This document shows positions 8,102 to 17,375 of a DNA stretch of 54,463 nt, in pieces. The position numbers were made by a program, and so were the translations under genes. Numbering within the stretch: the first letter of the stretch is position 1; the number at the start of each line of letters is the position of its first letter. The notes beneath the pieces are model-generated. The model did no database searches. It was not told the DNA's origin and was given only the letters and a program-made list of their open reading frames with translations. Origin of the DNA: Phycisphaerales bacterium (lineage in GTDB: Bacteria; Planctomycetota; Phycisphaerae; Phycisphaerales; UBA1924); the NCBI GenBank assembly GCA_020853815.1, contig JADYYE010000164.1, positions 1 to 54,463 on the forward strand. The letters are read 5' to 3'.

Positions 8102-8902
8102 GTGATGGGTGATCGTCGCTGCAATCCGCGTCCGGCCTTCACGCTGATCGAGCTTCTGGTCGTGATCGCGATCATCGCGCTCCTCATCGGGATTCTGCTC
8201 CCCGCGCTGGGCAAGGCGCGGGCCTCGGGGCGGATGGCGGCGTGCCTGTCCAACCATCGCCAGATCGGGCTGGGAGTGCAGATGTACGCGGGCGCCTACA
8301 AGGAATACATCCCGCGCGAGTCGGGCTCGAGCGAGTCGGCCCGCCAGCCGCGCAATCCCGGCTGGGCCTTTGCGATCAGGCCGTTCGTCGATCCCAACGC
8401 CAGCGTCGACCAGCCCGACGCCGGGCTCAAGGACCGCTACGCGACCGCGAAGTATTACCAGGACCCCGCGCGCCCCCGCGACGGGCACAACATCCACTAC
8501 GTCGACAACGGGATCGTGTTCAACGCGCCGGGAGTGGTGGAAAATGGGCGCGGCCGACCTCCGTCGCGCCTGTCGCGCTTGAACTTCCCGCACGACACGC
8601 TGTGGCTCGCGTGCTTTGCCGACGACCCGGACGCCACGCAATCCAAGCAGTGGTACGCCGCCAGCAACGATGAATCCGAGATCGCGATGTACTACGACAC
8701 CTGGATGAAGTCGCACATCGAGGGCATCGGCGTGAACGGCGACGGCGGAAACTCCACCAGCCGGCGTCGCATCGCGCCGCGCCGCCATGGCGAGGGGGCC
8801 AATGGCGTGTTCCTCGACGGACACGCGTCCTTCATCAAGTTCGACGTAATCTCGACGCTCGATCGATGGGATGATCGGGACTACATCCCGAAACGGAACT
8901 GA
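8102..8902 (+). CDS. Prepilin-like H-X9-DG protein 2
   Basis: A 266-residue paralogue of the preceding protein. It has the prepilin cleavage motif [16 protein letters not shown], a conserved ALGKARASG and [20 protein letters not shown], and the C-terminal [15 protein letters not shown] (H-X9-DG). Between these the two proteins share [13 protein letters not shown]-like and YYDTWM-like segments, so they diverged after duplication. The gene has its own promoter box 133 bp after gene 1 ends, arguing for separate expression. Start may be GTG 8102 or ATG 8105. Pseudopilins of this kind are often secretion-system or surface-fibre minor components, but no secretion gene lies nearby. Confidence 0.85.
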   Translation: MMGDRRCNPRPAFTLIELLVVIAIIALLIGILLPALGKARASGRMAACLSNHRQIGLGVQMYAGAYKEYIPRESGSSESARQPRNPGWAFAIRPFVDPNASVDQPDAGLKDRYATAKYYQDPARPRDGHNIHYVDNGIVFNAPGVVENGRGRPPSRLSRLNFPHDTLWLACFADDPDATQSKQWYAASNDESEIAMYYDTWMKSHIEGIGVNGDGGNSTSRRRIAPRRHGEGANGVFLDGHASFIKFDVISTLDRWDDRDYIPKRN

Positions 8903-8977
8903 GCGGTCGGGCCACGGCTTCGCCCGCAAGCAGCCACGCACAAGAACGGCGGCCAACTCGCCGCGAAAGGAACGATC

Positions 8978-10000
8978 ATGAAACTCCCCGTCACCCTGCT
9001 GCTCGCGCTCGCCGCACTGTCCGCGCCGGCACGGGCTCAGAACGCTGCCCCGCCCGCACCGCCCGAGAACAAGCCCGCGACACAGCCCGCGACACAACCC
9101 GCGACACAGCCCGCGACCAAGCCGGAAGCCAAGGCCACGCCCACCGAAAAGGTCTACGACGAGTCGGCGGACGCGGGCAAGCAGATCGACGCCGCCCTGG
9201 CCAAGGCCGCCAAGGAGAATCAGCGGGTGCTGATCCAGTGGGGGGGCAACTGGTGTCCGTGGTGCATCAAGCTGCACGCGGCGTTCAAGAACGACAAGGC
9301 GATCGCACGCGAGCTCATGTACGAGTACATCGTCGTCAACGTCGATATCGGCCGTTTCAACAAGAACCTCGAACTGGCGGAGAAGTATCGCGCAGACTTC
9401 AAGAGCGGCGTGCCCTACCTGACCTTGCTCGACGCCAAGGGCCAGGTGGTCGTAAACCAGGAGACGGGCTCGCTGGAATCCAAGGAGCCGGGCAAGAGCG
9501 AGCACGACACCAAGGCGGTCCTGGAGTTCCTGAAGAAGCACCGGGCCGAGCCGGTGGCGGCGGGGAACGCGCTGGACCACGCGCTCTCGCGGGCGCGGGC
9601 CGAGAACAAGCGTGTCTTCCTGCACTTCGGCGCGCCGTGGTGCGGCTGGTGCCACAAGCTCGAGGCGTGGATGGCCAGGCCCGAGGTCGCGGACCTCTTC
9701 GCCAAGGACTTCGTCGACCTCAAGATCGACACCGATCGCATGACGGGCGGCGAAGACTTCCTCAAGAAGTTCAACCCCAAGGCCGGCACGCCCGAGGGAG
9801 GCGGCATCCCTTGGATCGCGATCCTGAACCCGGACGGGTCCGTGGTCGTCGACAGCAACGGGCCCAAGGGCAACACCGGCTTTCCCGCCGCGGAAGAGGA
9901 GATCGCGCACTTCGCGACGATGCTGGGCAAGTCGGCCAAGAACCTGTCGGCGGAGGAGCAGAAGCGTGTGGTCGATTCGCTGAGGCGTGAGGGAAAATAA
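8978..10000 (+). CDS. Exported protein with two thioredoxin-fold domains
   Basis: A 340-residue exported protein. A signal peptide (LLLALAALSAPARAQ, residues 6-20) is followed by a linker with three PATQ repeats and one PATK. Two thioredoxin_7/DUF255-like domains follow. The first has NWCPWCIKLH (about 90-99) and the second PWCGWCHKLE (about 221-230). Both keep the CxxC pair, so both may be redox-active in the periplasm. Tandem duplication of the fold in one chain is the notable point. ATG 8978 has a good SD (AAAGGA). Likely role: disulfide reduction or isomerisation of exported proteins, inferred from the fold only. Confidence 0.85.
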   Translation: MKLPVTLLLALAALSAPARAQNAAPPAPPENKPATQPATQPATQPATKPEAKATPTEKVYDESADAGKQIDAALAKAAKENQRVLIQWGGNWCPWCIKLHAAFKNDKAIARELMYEYIVVNVDIGRFNKNLELAEKYRADFKSGVPYLTLLDAKGQVVVNQETGSLESKEPGKSEHDTKAVLEFLKKHRAEPVAAGNALDHALSRARAENKRVFLHFGAPWCGWCHKLEAWMARPEVADLFAKDFVDLKIDTDRMTGGEDFLKKFNPKAGTPEGGGIPWIAILNPDGSVVVDSNGPKGNTGFPAAEEEIAHFATMLGKSAKNLSAEEQKRVVDSLRREGK

Positions 10001-10025
10001 GGCGGGCGGGCCAGCGCGTTTCCGC

Positions 10026-10031
10026 TATTCT
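10026..10031 (+). promoter_or_regulatory. TATTCT -10 box of the symporter gene
   Basis: TATTCT ends 6 nt before ATG 10038. No SD lies between, so a leaderless transcript is predicted. Confidence 0.6.
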
Positions 10032-10037
10032 GCCCCG

Positions 10038-11423
10038 ATGAATGAACGCGGGATGGCGTTGCATTGGAAGGTGTTGATCGCGCTGGGTCTCGGCCTGGCG
10101 GTCGGCTGGGGGATCAACGAGTGGTGGACCGCGGAGACGTGGCGAGCGCTCGGTGTGGGCGACGCGGAGGCGTTTCAGGCGTTCAAGGACGCCGACGCGA
10201 ATGCGGGCGCGGGGTTCGCGGCCGCGACGGCGCGGTTCGCGGGTGGCCTGAACGAGTTCGTGGGCAAGTTTTTTCTCCAGAGCCTGCGGTTCATCGCGGT
10301 TCCGATCGTGCTGTTCAGCCTGGTGATCGCGGTGGCGGGCGTGGGCGACGTTCGGCGGATCGGCCGCATCGGGATCAAGACGCTGGTGTGCTTCCTGTTC
10401 ACGCTGGCGGTAGCGGTGACGATCGCGGTGGTGCTGGGCAAGCTGGTGGCGCCGGGGACGTATGTGACCGAGGAGGCCCGCGCCAAGATCCTGGCGCAGT
10501 ACGCCGGCGAAGCGTCCCAGCGCGTGCAATCGGCCCACCAGCTCAAGGACCAGGGAGTCTGGGCGTATCTGCTCGGCATCGTCCCGGTGAATCCGTTCAA
10601 CGCAATCGCCAACGCCCAGATGATGCAGGTGGTGGCGGCGGCGTTTCTGCTCGGCGTCGGGCTGACGATGATCCCGCGCGAAAGGTCCGGGCCGGTCGTG
10701 GCGTTCTGCGAGGGCGTCGCGGAGGCGGTGATGGCGCTGGTTCGCGTCATCATGAAGCTGGCGCCGCTGGCGGTTTTCTGCTTGATCGTCCAGTTCGTCG
10801 CGGGCGTGGGGATCGGGGCGATTTCGAGCGTGCTGGCCTATGCGTTGAGCGTCATCGCGGGGCTGGCGCTGGTGCTGTTCCTGGAGTATCCGCTGTTGAT
10901 GCTCGCCGTCACGCCGCGTGGCAACCGCGTGGGCTACAAACGCTTCTTCCGCGCCATGGCCCCCGCGCAGACGCTGGCGTTTTCGAGCAGCAGCTCGTCG
11001 GCCACGCTCCCGGTGACGATCCAGAGCGCCCGCGACCTTGGCGCCCCGGCGGAGATCGTCAACTTCGTGTGCCCCATGGGCACGACACTCAACATGGACG
11101 GAACCGCGCTGTACCAAGTGATCAGCGTGCTCTTCCTGGCGCAGCTCTACGGCATGGAACTGACGCTGGCGCAGCACATCACGGTCGGCGTGATGGCCGC
11201 CGTCGTCGCGGTGGGCACGCCCGGCCTGCCCGGGGCGAGCGTCATCATGATGGCGATCGTGCTGGAGTCGGTGGGCGTTCCGACGGAGGGGATCGCGATC
11301 GTGCTGGCGGTGGATCGCGTGCTGGATATGTGCCGCACGATCGTGAACGTGAGCGGCGACGCGGTGGCGTGCGTGGTGGTGGCGGGAAGCGAGGGCACCC
11401 TCGAACCGTCGAAGAGCGATTAG
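10038..11423 (+). CDS. Dicarboxylate/amino acid:cation symporter (DAACS family)
   Basis: A 461-residue inner-membrane transporter of the glutamate/C4-dicarboxylate:H+/Na+ symporter family (GltP/DctA type). The serine-rich hairpin tip AFSSSSSSATLPVT is near residues 314-327. The substrate-site sequence CPMGTTLNMDGTALYQ is near 345-360, and GTPGLPGASVIMMAI and VDRVLDMCRTIVNVSGD (TM8, with the conserved Asp and Arg) follow. A hydrophilic insert of about 45 residues after TM1 and an Ala/Gln segment around 150-175 make it longer than GltP. Substrate cannot be read from sequence with confidence. Single-gene unit with its own promoter. Confidence 0.92.
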   Translation: MNERGMALHWKVLIALGLGLAVGWGINEWWTAETWRALGVGDAEAFQAFKDADANAGAGFAAATARFAGGLNEFVGKFFLQSLRFIAVPIVLFSLVIAVAGVGDVRRIGRIGIKTLVCFLFTLAVAVTIAVVLGKLVAPGTYVTEEARAKILAQYAGEASQRVQSAHQLKDQGVWAYLLGIVPVNPFNAIANAQMMQVVAAAFLLGVGLTMIPRERSGPVVAFCEGVAEAVMALVRVIMKLAPLAVFCLIVQFVAGVGIGAISSVLAYALSVIAGLALVLFLEYPLLMLAVTPRGNRVGYKRFFRAMAPAQTLAFSSSSSSATLPVTIQSARDLGAPAEIVNFVCPMGTTLNMDGTALYQVISVLFLAQLYGMELTLAQHITVGVMAAVVAVGTPGLPGASVIMMAIVLESVGVPTEGIAIVLAVDRVLDMCRTIVNVSGDAVACVVVAGSEGTLEPSKSD

Positions 11424-11504
11424 CCGATCCCGCGGACGAGATTCCTCAGAGCCGCGGCTAACACCGGAGCTCGGAGAGCGTCCTGCTCCTGGAAGGAGCA
11501 TTGC

Positions 11505-12098
11505 ATGCGTACGCGTTCGTCAGTTCGCCGGGGCATCGTGACTTGGATGGGCATCGCGGGAGGAATCGGGGTCGTCGTGGCGCTCGGAGCCGCCCGCCTG
11601 ACGGAGCCCCCCATTCGCGTGCCACCGCCCGACTTTGATTCGACCGCGATCGCGTGCAACGCGAGCGAAGCGGGCGAGCGACTGCTGGTCTCCGGGCGCG
11701 TGGCCGACCTGAGCGGGAATCCGATCGCGCGGGCGACGGTGACGCTGTACAACACCGACGCGACGGGGCACTACAACCCGGCGAACTCGCCCACGCGCGT
11801 GCCGCGAATTCAGGCGACGGTGCGCAGCGATCGCGACGGACGCTTTCAGATTCTGACCGTGATGCCCGGGGCGTACCCGAACAGCGATGATCCGCGGCAC
11901 ATCCATGTGACCACGACGGCCGAGGGGTATGAGTTGACCTGGTCGACGATCTGGTTCGAGGGCGATCCGCGCCTGACGGCGAAGCTGAGGGCGGAGGGGT
12001 CCAAGGACCACATCACGCAGATCGCGACGCCGACGCGCGACAAGGGCGTGGCGATGATCGAGCACGAGGTCAGGATGAAGATCGGCACGGACGATTGA
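11505..12098 (+). CDS. Intradiol ring-cleavage dioxygenase-fold protein, membrane-anchored
   Basis: A 197-residue protein with an N-terminal hydrophobic anchor (WMGIAGGIGVVVALGAA, about 14-30). The rest is a domain like the catalytic core of protocatechuate/catechol dioxygenases. Matches include LLVSGRVADLSGNPIARATV, a Tyr in TGHYNP, RSDRDGRFQ, and VMPGAYPNSDDPRHIHV carrying a Tyr and the two His expected for Fe(III). All four ligand types are therefore visible. The core is shorter than catabolic enzymes and no aromatic-degradation genes adjoin it, so an exported dioxygenase of unknown substrate is more likely than a pathway enzyme. SD GGAAGGAG precedes the ATG. Confidence 0.8.
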   Translation: MRTRSSVRRGIVTWMGIAGGIGVVVALGAARLTEPPIRVPPPDFDSTAIACNASEAGERLLVSGRVADLSGNPIARATVTLYNTDATGHYNPANSPTRVPRIQATVRSDRDGRFQILTVMPGAYPNSDDPRHIHVTTTAEGYELTWSTIWFEGDPRLTAKLRAEGSKDHITQIATPTRDKGVAMIEHEVRMKIGTDD

Positions 12099-12133
12099 CA
12101 ATCCGTGCGCCCCCGGTCGTCCGCAAGCCCGGC

Positions 12134-13381
12134 TCACTTCGCCCCCACCGCCGCGCACACGCGCTTGGCCGCGTCGTTGAGGTCTGTCGCCGGCTGCATC
12201 GTGGGCAATTGGTGGCGAGCGCCGTCGAGGAAGCTGCGCGCGGCGGCGACGTTGGTGCCCTCCAGTCGCACGACGAGCGGCACCTTGAAGCCGACGCTCC
12301 CGTCGGGGTTCTTGAAGTTGCGGGCCGCGTTCACAACACCCTTGGCGATCGTTTCGCAGTTCATGATCCCGCCGAAGATGTTGACGAGGATGCCCTTGAC
12401 GCGTTGATCGGAGAGGATGATGGAGAACGCCTCGGTGACGGCCTCTTCGGACGCGGAGCCGCCGACATCGAGGAAGGTCGCCGGCTCGCCCCCGTTCAGC
12501 TTGATGATGTCCATGGTGGCCATGGCGAGGCCGGCGCCGTTGACGAGGCAGCCGATGTTGCCGTCGAGCGCGATGTAGTTGAGGCCCAGGGCGTTGGCGC
12601 GGGTCTCGGCGGGGTTGTCCTCGCCGGCGTCGTGCATCTCGCTGACGGCCTTCTGGCGGAACAGGCCGTTGTCGTCAAAGTTGAACTTTGCGTCGATCGC
12701 CAGCACCTGCCCGTCGGGCGCTTCCTTGGTCGGCGGCGTGATCACCAGCGGGTTGATCTCCGCGAGCGTGCAGTCCTTGTCGACGAACAGACGCGCGAGC
12801 TTCATCATGATGTCCGCGGCCTGCCCGACCTGTTTTCCGACCAGGCCCAGGCGGAACGCGATGCGGCGCGCCTGATGGCCCTGGAGCCCCGTGAGCGGAT
12901 GGATGAACTCCTTGACGATCGCGTCGGGGCGATCGTGGGCGACCTGCTCGATCTCCACGCCGCCCTCGCGGGACGCGATGAGCACGTTGCGGCGGGTCTT
13001 GCGGTCGGTGGTGATGGCGAGGTAGAACTCCTCGCGCCCGCCGCCCTTGCGTTCGGCGATGTCGACAGCGCTGGCGACCAGCAGCTTCTTGACTTCGAGC
13101 CCCTCGGGCGGGGTCTGGGGCGACTTCATGCGGTTGGTGAGCATGAACCGGGCCGCGGCGGTCGCTTCCTCGGCGCTGTTGACGAGCTTCACGAATCCGG
13201 CCTTGCCGCGTCCGCCGGCGTGGACCTGGGCCTTGACGACCGCCAGGGGCTTGGCCATGCCCGCGGTGGCGTCCTTGAACGCGCTGGCCGCGTCGTCGAT
13301 CGATGTGATCACCTGCCCGCTGGGCACGGCGATGGAGTAGCCGCGGAGAAGGTCACGCCCCTGGTATTCATGGATCTTCAT
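12134..13381 (-). CDS. sucC: Succinyl-CoA synthetase beta subunit (ADP/GDP-forming)
   Basis: Beta chain of the TCA-cycle enzyme that interconverts succinyl-CoA and succinate with substrate-level phosphorylation. It starts [12 protein letters not shown], the family's N-terminal signature. The ATP-grasp loop follows, [18 protein letters not shown], then [16 protein letters not shown] with the metal-binding Glu/Asn, and [13 protein letters not shown]. The C-terminal CoA-ligase domain has [13 protein letters not shown] and [13 protein letters not shown], which contacts the alpha-subunit phosphohistidine. At 415 residues it is slightly long, with an extension after residue 30. sucD is not adjacent, which is unusual since the two usually form an operon. 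The start is supported by SucC homology and a TACCAT box. Confidence 0.95.
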   Translation of the reverse strand: MKIHEYQGRDLLRGYSIAVPSGQVITSIDDAASAFKDATAGMAKPLAVVKAQVHAGGRGKAGFVKLVNSAEEATAAARFMLTNRMKSPQTPPEGLEVKKLLVASAVDIAERKGGGREEFYLAITTDRKTRRNVLIASREGGVEIEQVAHDRPDAIVKEFIHPLTGLQGHQARRIAFRLGLVGKQVGQAADIMMKLARLFVDKDCTLAEINPLVITPPTKEAPDGQVLAIDAKFNFDDNGLFRQKAVSEMHDAGEDNPAETRANALGLNYIALDGNIGCLVNGAGLAMATMDIIKLNGGEPATFLDVGGSASEEAVTEAFSIILSDQRVKGILVNIFGGIMNCETIAKGVVNAARNFKNPDGSVGFKVPLVVRLEGTNVAAARSFLDGARHQLPTMQPATDLNDAAKRVCAAVGAK

Positions 13382-13389
13382 GGCGCGGC

Positions 13390-13395
13390 ATGGTA
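13390..13395 (-). promoter_or_regulatory. TACCAT -10 box of sucC
   Basis: On the minus strand TACCAT ends 8 nt before the ATG at 13381 without an SD. It fits the leaderless pattern with slightly long spacing. Confidence 0.45.
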
Positions 13396-13545
13396 GCCCG
13401 CGGCGGGGCGGGCCGCGCCGGGGCGAGAGGCGCTTCTTCGTCGCCGAATGACCGTGCGAGCGGGAACTCTCGGCATCGAGACATGGCAAGGAACCTGGTC
13501 AGAACGCACTGCTCTGGAGAGCGGTGCCACCACAGCGCCGCCCGT

Positions 13546-14133
13546 TCAGCCCTTCTTCCGAGTGAGCTTGAAGATCGCCTCGCCGGCGGGCTTGCCCTTG
13601 TCGAAGCTCGTCCACGTATTAGTCAGGTGGTCGGCGTCGATGATCTCCATCTTCAAGGAGTGCATGTGCGAATCGTCCGGCGACTTGAGGTTCGTCGCGT
13701 CGACAAAGTCGAACATGAACGAGTGCTTGCCCGGGTTGGCGTCGCGCATCCGCGGCTGGTTGCCCGCGGCGCAATAGTGCGTCGCCATGACCGCCGTGCC
13801 GTCCATGTGGAACGCCGTCACCATCTCATGGGGCGTGCCGACAAAGAGGTTTTCCGTCACGGTGTGCCCATTGGCCGAGACCCGGTAGATCGCGGTGCAA
13901 TCGACCTTCCCGTCGCCCTCAAAGTCGCATTCCCAGGTGCCCGCCAGCGCCTTGATTGGGTCGAGCGCCGAAGGCCCCGCCGGAGCGTGCCCTTCCTTGG
14001 CTTCCGCCTTCGCGGGCTCTTGCGCGGCGGCCTTGTGCCCGCCCGAAGTGCAGCCCGCCAACGCCGCAATCGTCAGCGTCGCTCCCAACAGACCCAGGCG
14101 GTTGGCCAGGCCGAATCGCGTGTCATTCCGCAT
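13546..14133 (-). CDS. Lipoprotein with DUF1579-like domain
   Basis: A 195-residue lipoprotein. The signal ends in a lipobox, LAALAGC (Cys at about 28), followed by a charged Ala/Lys/Glu linker (about 30-55). The folded domain begins IKALAGTWECDFEGDG, continues IYRVSANGHTVTEN, and ends with FKLTRKKG. The L.GTWE opening with repeated beta-strands is typical of DUF1579/lipocalin-like proteins of unknown ligand. The segment THYCAAGNQPRM is a feature of this subgroup. The upstream ACAGGATTTTTCT gives a weak SD (AGGA, 9 nt). It sits between divergent transcripts, with no functional clue from neighbours. Confidence 0.75.
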   Translation of the reverse strand: MRNDTRFGLANRLGLLGATLTIAALAGCTSGGHKAAAQEPAKAEAKEGHAPAGPSALDPIKALAGTWECDFEGDGKVDCTAIYRVSANGHTVTENLFVGTPHEMVTAFHMDGTAVMATHYCAAGNQPRMRDANPGKHSFMFDFVDATNLKSPDDSHMHSLKMEIIDADHLTNTWTSFDKGKPAGEAIFKLTRKKG

Positions 14134-14295
14134 AGAAAAATCCTGTGTGAATGCGCGGCGTGCATGTGCGCGGGGTCATCAGTATGCCAGAACTCTCGCA
14201 CGCGGCCAAGCGACAACATCCGTATTCTGTCCGGCGTCGAACTCTCCGCTGCGTTCACACAGCAACGAACGCTCGACCTCCGATACCGCACGAAG

Positions 14296-15090
14296 ATGGA
14301 GCCCGACATGCCCGACGCCGCCGCGTCTTTGCCTGATTCAACCCGCGCCGCGTACGAGTTTTCGACGCCGCAGAAGGTCTATTTGTGGCTCTCGTGCTTC
14401 TCGCTGGCGTGCCTCTTGATCGCGGACATCGTGGGCGTGAAGCTCTTCCGGGTTCCGTTTCCGGGCAACTGGTCGTTCACGATGCCGTTCTCCAGCGTGA
14501 CGTATGACTCGGTGACGCACACCTGTGGGATGCTGACGTTTCCCGTGACGTTTCTCATCACCGATCTGTTGAATGAGTACTACGGCAAGAAGGCCGCCGG
14601 GCGCGTGGTATGGATCGGATTTGCGATGGCGATGTTCGTGTTTGTCGTCGTCAACGTCGCGCAGGCGATGCCCGCGTGGGACGTTCCCTTCAACGTCAAG
14701 CAGGAGGCCTTCGACTCCATCTTCGGGAGCGCGAAGGTGATGTACGTGGCGTCGCTGATGGCGTACCTGGTCGGGAACTTCTGCGACATCGCGGTGTTCG
14801 GCGTGTTCAAGCGCCTGACCAAGGGGCGTTTCATCTGGCTGCGCGCGACGGGGTCCACGGTCGTCAGCCAGATGGTCGACTCGTTCATCGTGACCTACCT
14901 GGCGTTCGGGCTCGGACGCACCCTGTTCGCCGGCGGCGGCGAGACGATGCCCTTCGGCGAGATCATCAAGACCGCGGCGACGGGCTACACGCTGAAGTTC
15001 GTCATCGCGATCGGCATCACGCCGATCATCTATCTCGGGCATCGCGTGATGCGCTCGTGGTTCGGGCTGACGCCGATGCCGGCGGCGTGA
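14296..15090 (+). CDS. Queuosine-precursor transporter (YhhQ/COG1738 family)
   Basis: A 264-residue inner-membrane protein with about six hydrophobic segments. It matches the VUT/YhhQ family that imports queuine precursors (preQ0/preQ1). Family landmarks: ADIVGVKLF at the first TM, FPVTFLITDLLNEYYGKKAA, VGNFCDIAVFGVFKRLTKG, and STVVSQMVDSFIVTYLAF. The ATG at 14296 or 14308 is preferred. The open frame extends far upstream, but that part overlaps the divergent lipoprotein gene. The window also encodes de novo preQ0 genes (queC, queE, 37 kb away), so this organism may both make and scavenge precursors. I found no preQ1 riboswitch in front of it. Confidence 0.88.
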   Translation: MEPDMPDAAASLPDSTRAAYEFSTPQKVYLWLSCFSLACLLIADIVGVKLFRVPFPGNWSFTMPFSSVTYDSVTHTCGMLTFPVTFLITDLLNEYYGKKAAGRVVWIGFAMAMFVFVVVNVAQAMPAWDVPFNVKQEAFDSIFGSAKVMYVASLMAYLVGNFCDIAVFGVFKRLTKGRFIWLRATGSTVVSQMVDSFIVTYLAFGLGRTLFAGGGETMPFGEIIKTAATGYTLKFVIAIGITPIIYLGHRVMRSWFGLTPMPAA

Positions 15091-15096
15091 GTTCGC

Positions 15097-16041
15097 CTAG
15101 GCGATCGCGATCGACCCTCGATAGACCTCGGTCGCCGGCCCGGTCATGAAGACGTGGCCCGGGCGCTGCTCCCAGCGGACGTGCAACTCGCCGCCGGGCA
15201 CGCGGATCGTCGCGCTGCGCTGCAGTTTGCCCTCGATCGCGGCGGCGACCAGGACCGCGCACGCGCCCGTGCCGCAGGCCAGCGTCGCGCCCGCGCCACG
15301 CTCCCAGGTGCGCATCGTCGCGGCGTGGGGAGAATCAACTCGCACGAAGTGAACGTTGGTCCGGGCCGGGAACAGGTCGTGAGTCTCGAGCATGGGGCCG
15401 GCGCTCTCCAGGGGCACAAGCTCGGGCCTGGCGCAGAACAGCACCGCGTGGGGATTCCCCATCGACACGCATCGGATCACAGGCTCCAGGCCGGCTCCGC
15501 GAGTGCCATCCTCATCGTCCCCGCCGCTCCAGCCCCTCCACGCATCTGCGATTTCGCGCGGCAAGGCCACGCGCACGAGTCCATCCCACGGCGTCGCGTG
15601 CCCGCCTATTACCGCGCGGTCGGCGAGCACGGGAATGCGATCGGGATCGAGGATCGGCTCACCCATGTCCACGGTGGCGGCTGTGAATCTACCTCCTTCG
15701 GCGCGGGGCTCGACCGTCACAACGCCCCGCCCGGTGCGGATGCGAAGCGTGCCGGCGCGGCGTTGGCGACGCTCGAAGAGGTGCCTGGCGACGCAGCGGA
15801 TGCCGTTGCCGCACATCCCGCCGTCGCTTCCGTCGGGGTTGAAGATGACGAGGCGTGCGTCGGCCTCGGCATCGGTTTCGAGGACCAGCACGCCGTCGGC
15901 CCCGATCCCGGTGCGTCGGTCGCACCACGCCGGCGCCAGCACACCCCAGGCGGGCGGCGCGTCCCGCGCGTCGAGGCGGTCGACGAGGATGAAGTCGTTG
16001 CCCAGGCCGTGGTACTTCAGGAAATCCAGCATTGCGGACAT
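15097..16041 (-). CDS. dapF: Diaminopimelate epimerase
   Basis: Interconverts LL- and meso-diaminopimelate for lysine and peptidoglycan synthesis. The 314-residue protein starts MSAMLDFLKYHGLGNDFILVD (GNDF is the family mark). It has the first catalytic cysteine in GGMCGNGIRCVARHLFE and the second in TLACGTGACAVLVAA, plus SMGNPHAVLF and TNVHFVRVD. A few residues of insertion (GGDDEDGTRGAG, about 190) make it longer than the E. coli enzyme. The start is ATG 16041 with GGAGG just upstream, and ATG 16032 is an alternative with better SD spacing. It ends 7 nt from the stop of the convergent transporter gene. Confidence 0.95.
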   Translation of the reverse strand: MSAMLDFLKYHGLGNDFILVDRLDARDAPPAWGVLAPAWCDRRTGIGADGVLVLETDAEADARLVIFNPDGSDGGMCGNGIRCVARHLFERRQRRAGTLRIRTGRGVVTVEPRAEGGRFTAATVDMGEPILDPDRIPVLADRAVIGGHATPWDGLVRVALPREIADAWRGWSGGDDEDGTRGAGLEPVIRCVSMGNPHAVLFCARPELVPLESAGPMLETHDLFPARTNVHFVRVDSPHAATMRTWERGAGATLACGTGACAVLVAAAIEGKLQRSATIRVPGGELHVRWEQRPGHVFMTGPATEVYRGSIAIA

Positions 16042-16206
16042 GGTCCTCCGTCCCCGGGGCGTCGTCAATGTCGTCGGCGCGGTTTGACGCGGGATTGTTG
16101 ATCGGTCAACATACGCGCGTGACGATCTCAAGGGGCGTCTCAAGGGGCGTGGTGTAAAGCCCAGGTGGCGGGGCTGCTTCGCGGCCGCATTCACGGAGAC
16201 AACATC

Positions 16207-16767
16207 ATGGACTGGCTCTCGTGGCTTTGGCTTCCCATTGTTCTGTCCGCCGCCGGCGTGTGGATCGCGAGCTTTCTTACCTGGACCGTGCTCCCGACGC
16301 ACAAGGGCGACTTCGTGGGCCTGCCCGACGAGAAGAGGTTCATCGACACGGTGCGCGAGCTGGGCGTGAAGCCCGGCAACTACGGCTTTCCGCACTTTGC
16401 CTGCCACAAGGACGCGAACACGCCCGAGGCCAGGGCGACGTGGAAGGACGGGCCGGTGGGTTTCGTCACGGTGATGTCGAACCCCACGAGCATGGGTCCG
16501 CGGATGCTGGCGAGCTTTTCCCTCAATCTCGTGGTCGCGTTCCTGATCGCGTATGTGGCGGGCGAGGCGCTGCCGAAGGGCGCGTCGTTCTCGAAGGTGT
16601 TCCAGGTGGTGGGGACGATCGGCGTGCTGTCGTACGCGTTCGCGCATGTGCCGCACGGCATCTGGTTCGGCGCGTACAAGAAGACCATCATCGCCAACAT
16701 GTTCGACGGCGTGGTGTACGGGCTGATCACGGGCGCGATCTTCGCGTGGCGCTGGCCGGCGGCGTGA
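16207..16767 (+). CDS. Four-TM membrane protein, unknown function
   Basis: A 186-residue integral membrane protein. TM1 is at about 5-26 (WLPIVLSAAGVWIASFLTWTV). A roughly 75-residue soluble loop follows, with LPTHKGDFVGLPDE and GFPHF plus a single Cys. Three more TMs lie at about 105-122, 135-152 and 163-182. The pair YKKTIIANMFDGVVYGLITG in the C-terminal half is reminiscent of small planctomycete/Bacteroidetes DUF1761-like proteins, but I am not certain of the family. ATG 16207 has GGAGA 7 nt upstream. Both neighbours converge or diverge, so it is probably monocistronic. Confidence 0.65.
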   Translation: MDWLSWLWLPIVLSAAGVWIASFLTWTVLPTHKGDFVGLPDEKRFIDTVRELGVKPGNYGFPHFACHKDANTPEARATWKDGPVGFVTVMSNPTSMGPRMLASFSLNLVVAFLIAYVAGEALPKGASFSKVFQVVGTIGVLSYAFAHVPHGIWFGAYKKTIIANMFDGVVYGLITGAIFAWRWPAA

Positions 16768-16913
16768 GGGAAGATCGAGAGACGAGCGAGCAAGGCGCGG
16801 CGTGCTACCGCAACGGAGTTGGTGTATCAAGACGAATCACGGCTCCCCCGCGTCCTCTGAGCCCGGACGCCGGATCGCGGCGGAGGATGACCCGAGTATC
16901 GCACGTTGGTGGA

Positions 16914-17177
16914 TCATCGCAGGAGCAACCAAATCGCACCAGCGAGGTGCGCCGCCGCGATCATCGCGGTCACGAGCCAATAGCTCACCTTGCGGTTCTT
17001 GTGGCGGACCAGCAGCATGGCCGCGATCGCGCCGCCCCAGCCGCCGAGCAATTCAAGCGTGTGCAGGGTGCGTTCGGGAATTCGCCGCTCGGCGCGGGCG
17101 GCGCGGCGTTTGTCCAGCCAGAACGCGGCGAACGTCACAAGCCCCATGACGAGCAGAATGGCCAGATACCGGGTCAC
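16914..17177 (-). CDS. DUF1294 family small membrane protein
   Basis: An 87-residue protein with three predicted membrane segments. The DUF1294 pattern is clear: FAAFWLDKRRAARAERRIPE, then TLHTLELLGGWGGAIAAMLL, RHKNRKVSYW, and a final hydrophobic helix AAAHLAGAIWLLL. The family is sometimes fused to cold-shock domains, but here it stands alone. GTG 17177 is chosen because a TACCCT box ends 6 nt upstream on the minus strand. Function is unknown. Confidence 0.85.
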   Translation of the reverse strand: MTRYLAILLVMGLVTFAAFWLDKRRAARAERRIPERTLHTLELLGGWGGAIAAMLLVRHKNRKVSYWLVTAMIAAAHLAGAIWLLLR

Positions 17178-17183
17178 GGGTCG

Positions 17184-17189
17184 AGGGTA
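17184..17189 (-). promoter_or_regulatory. TACCCT -10 box of the DUF1294 gene
   Basis: On the minus strand TACCCT ends 6 nt before GTG 17177 and there is no SD. It decides the start of this small gene. Confidence 0.5.
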
Positions 17190-17360
17190 GCCGTTGACGG
17201 CCAAATGGGCGGTCGGAGCAAGCCGGGGAACCGGGGTGCTGGAGACGGCGAATGGACGATCGGGAGTGCGTTCGGCCCGGACCGGGCCGAGAGTGTCCCG
17301 ATAATTACAACCAACCACGGTTTGTTTCGCACGGGCCACGGCGGGTGGGCGCCCGGCCGA

Positions 17361-17366
17361 TAGGAT
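17361..17366 (+). promoter_or_regulatory. TAGGAT -10 box of the sulfotransferase operon
   Basis: TAGGAT ends 9 nt before ATG 17376. It is the only such box in front of the three sulfotransferase genes, which suggests a single transcript. Confidence 0.45.
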
Positions 17367-17375
17367 TGCACGCGC

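Noticed and set aside
12095-13396. 433-codon open frame opposite sucC
   Set aside because: Antisense to a strongly conserved enzyme. Its open state is explained by high-GC codon structure.
13390-14295. 300-codon upstream extension of the queuosine transporter
   Set aside because: It overlaps the antisense lipoprotein, has no membrane or family features, and the conserved part begins at 14296-14308.
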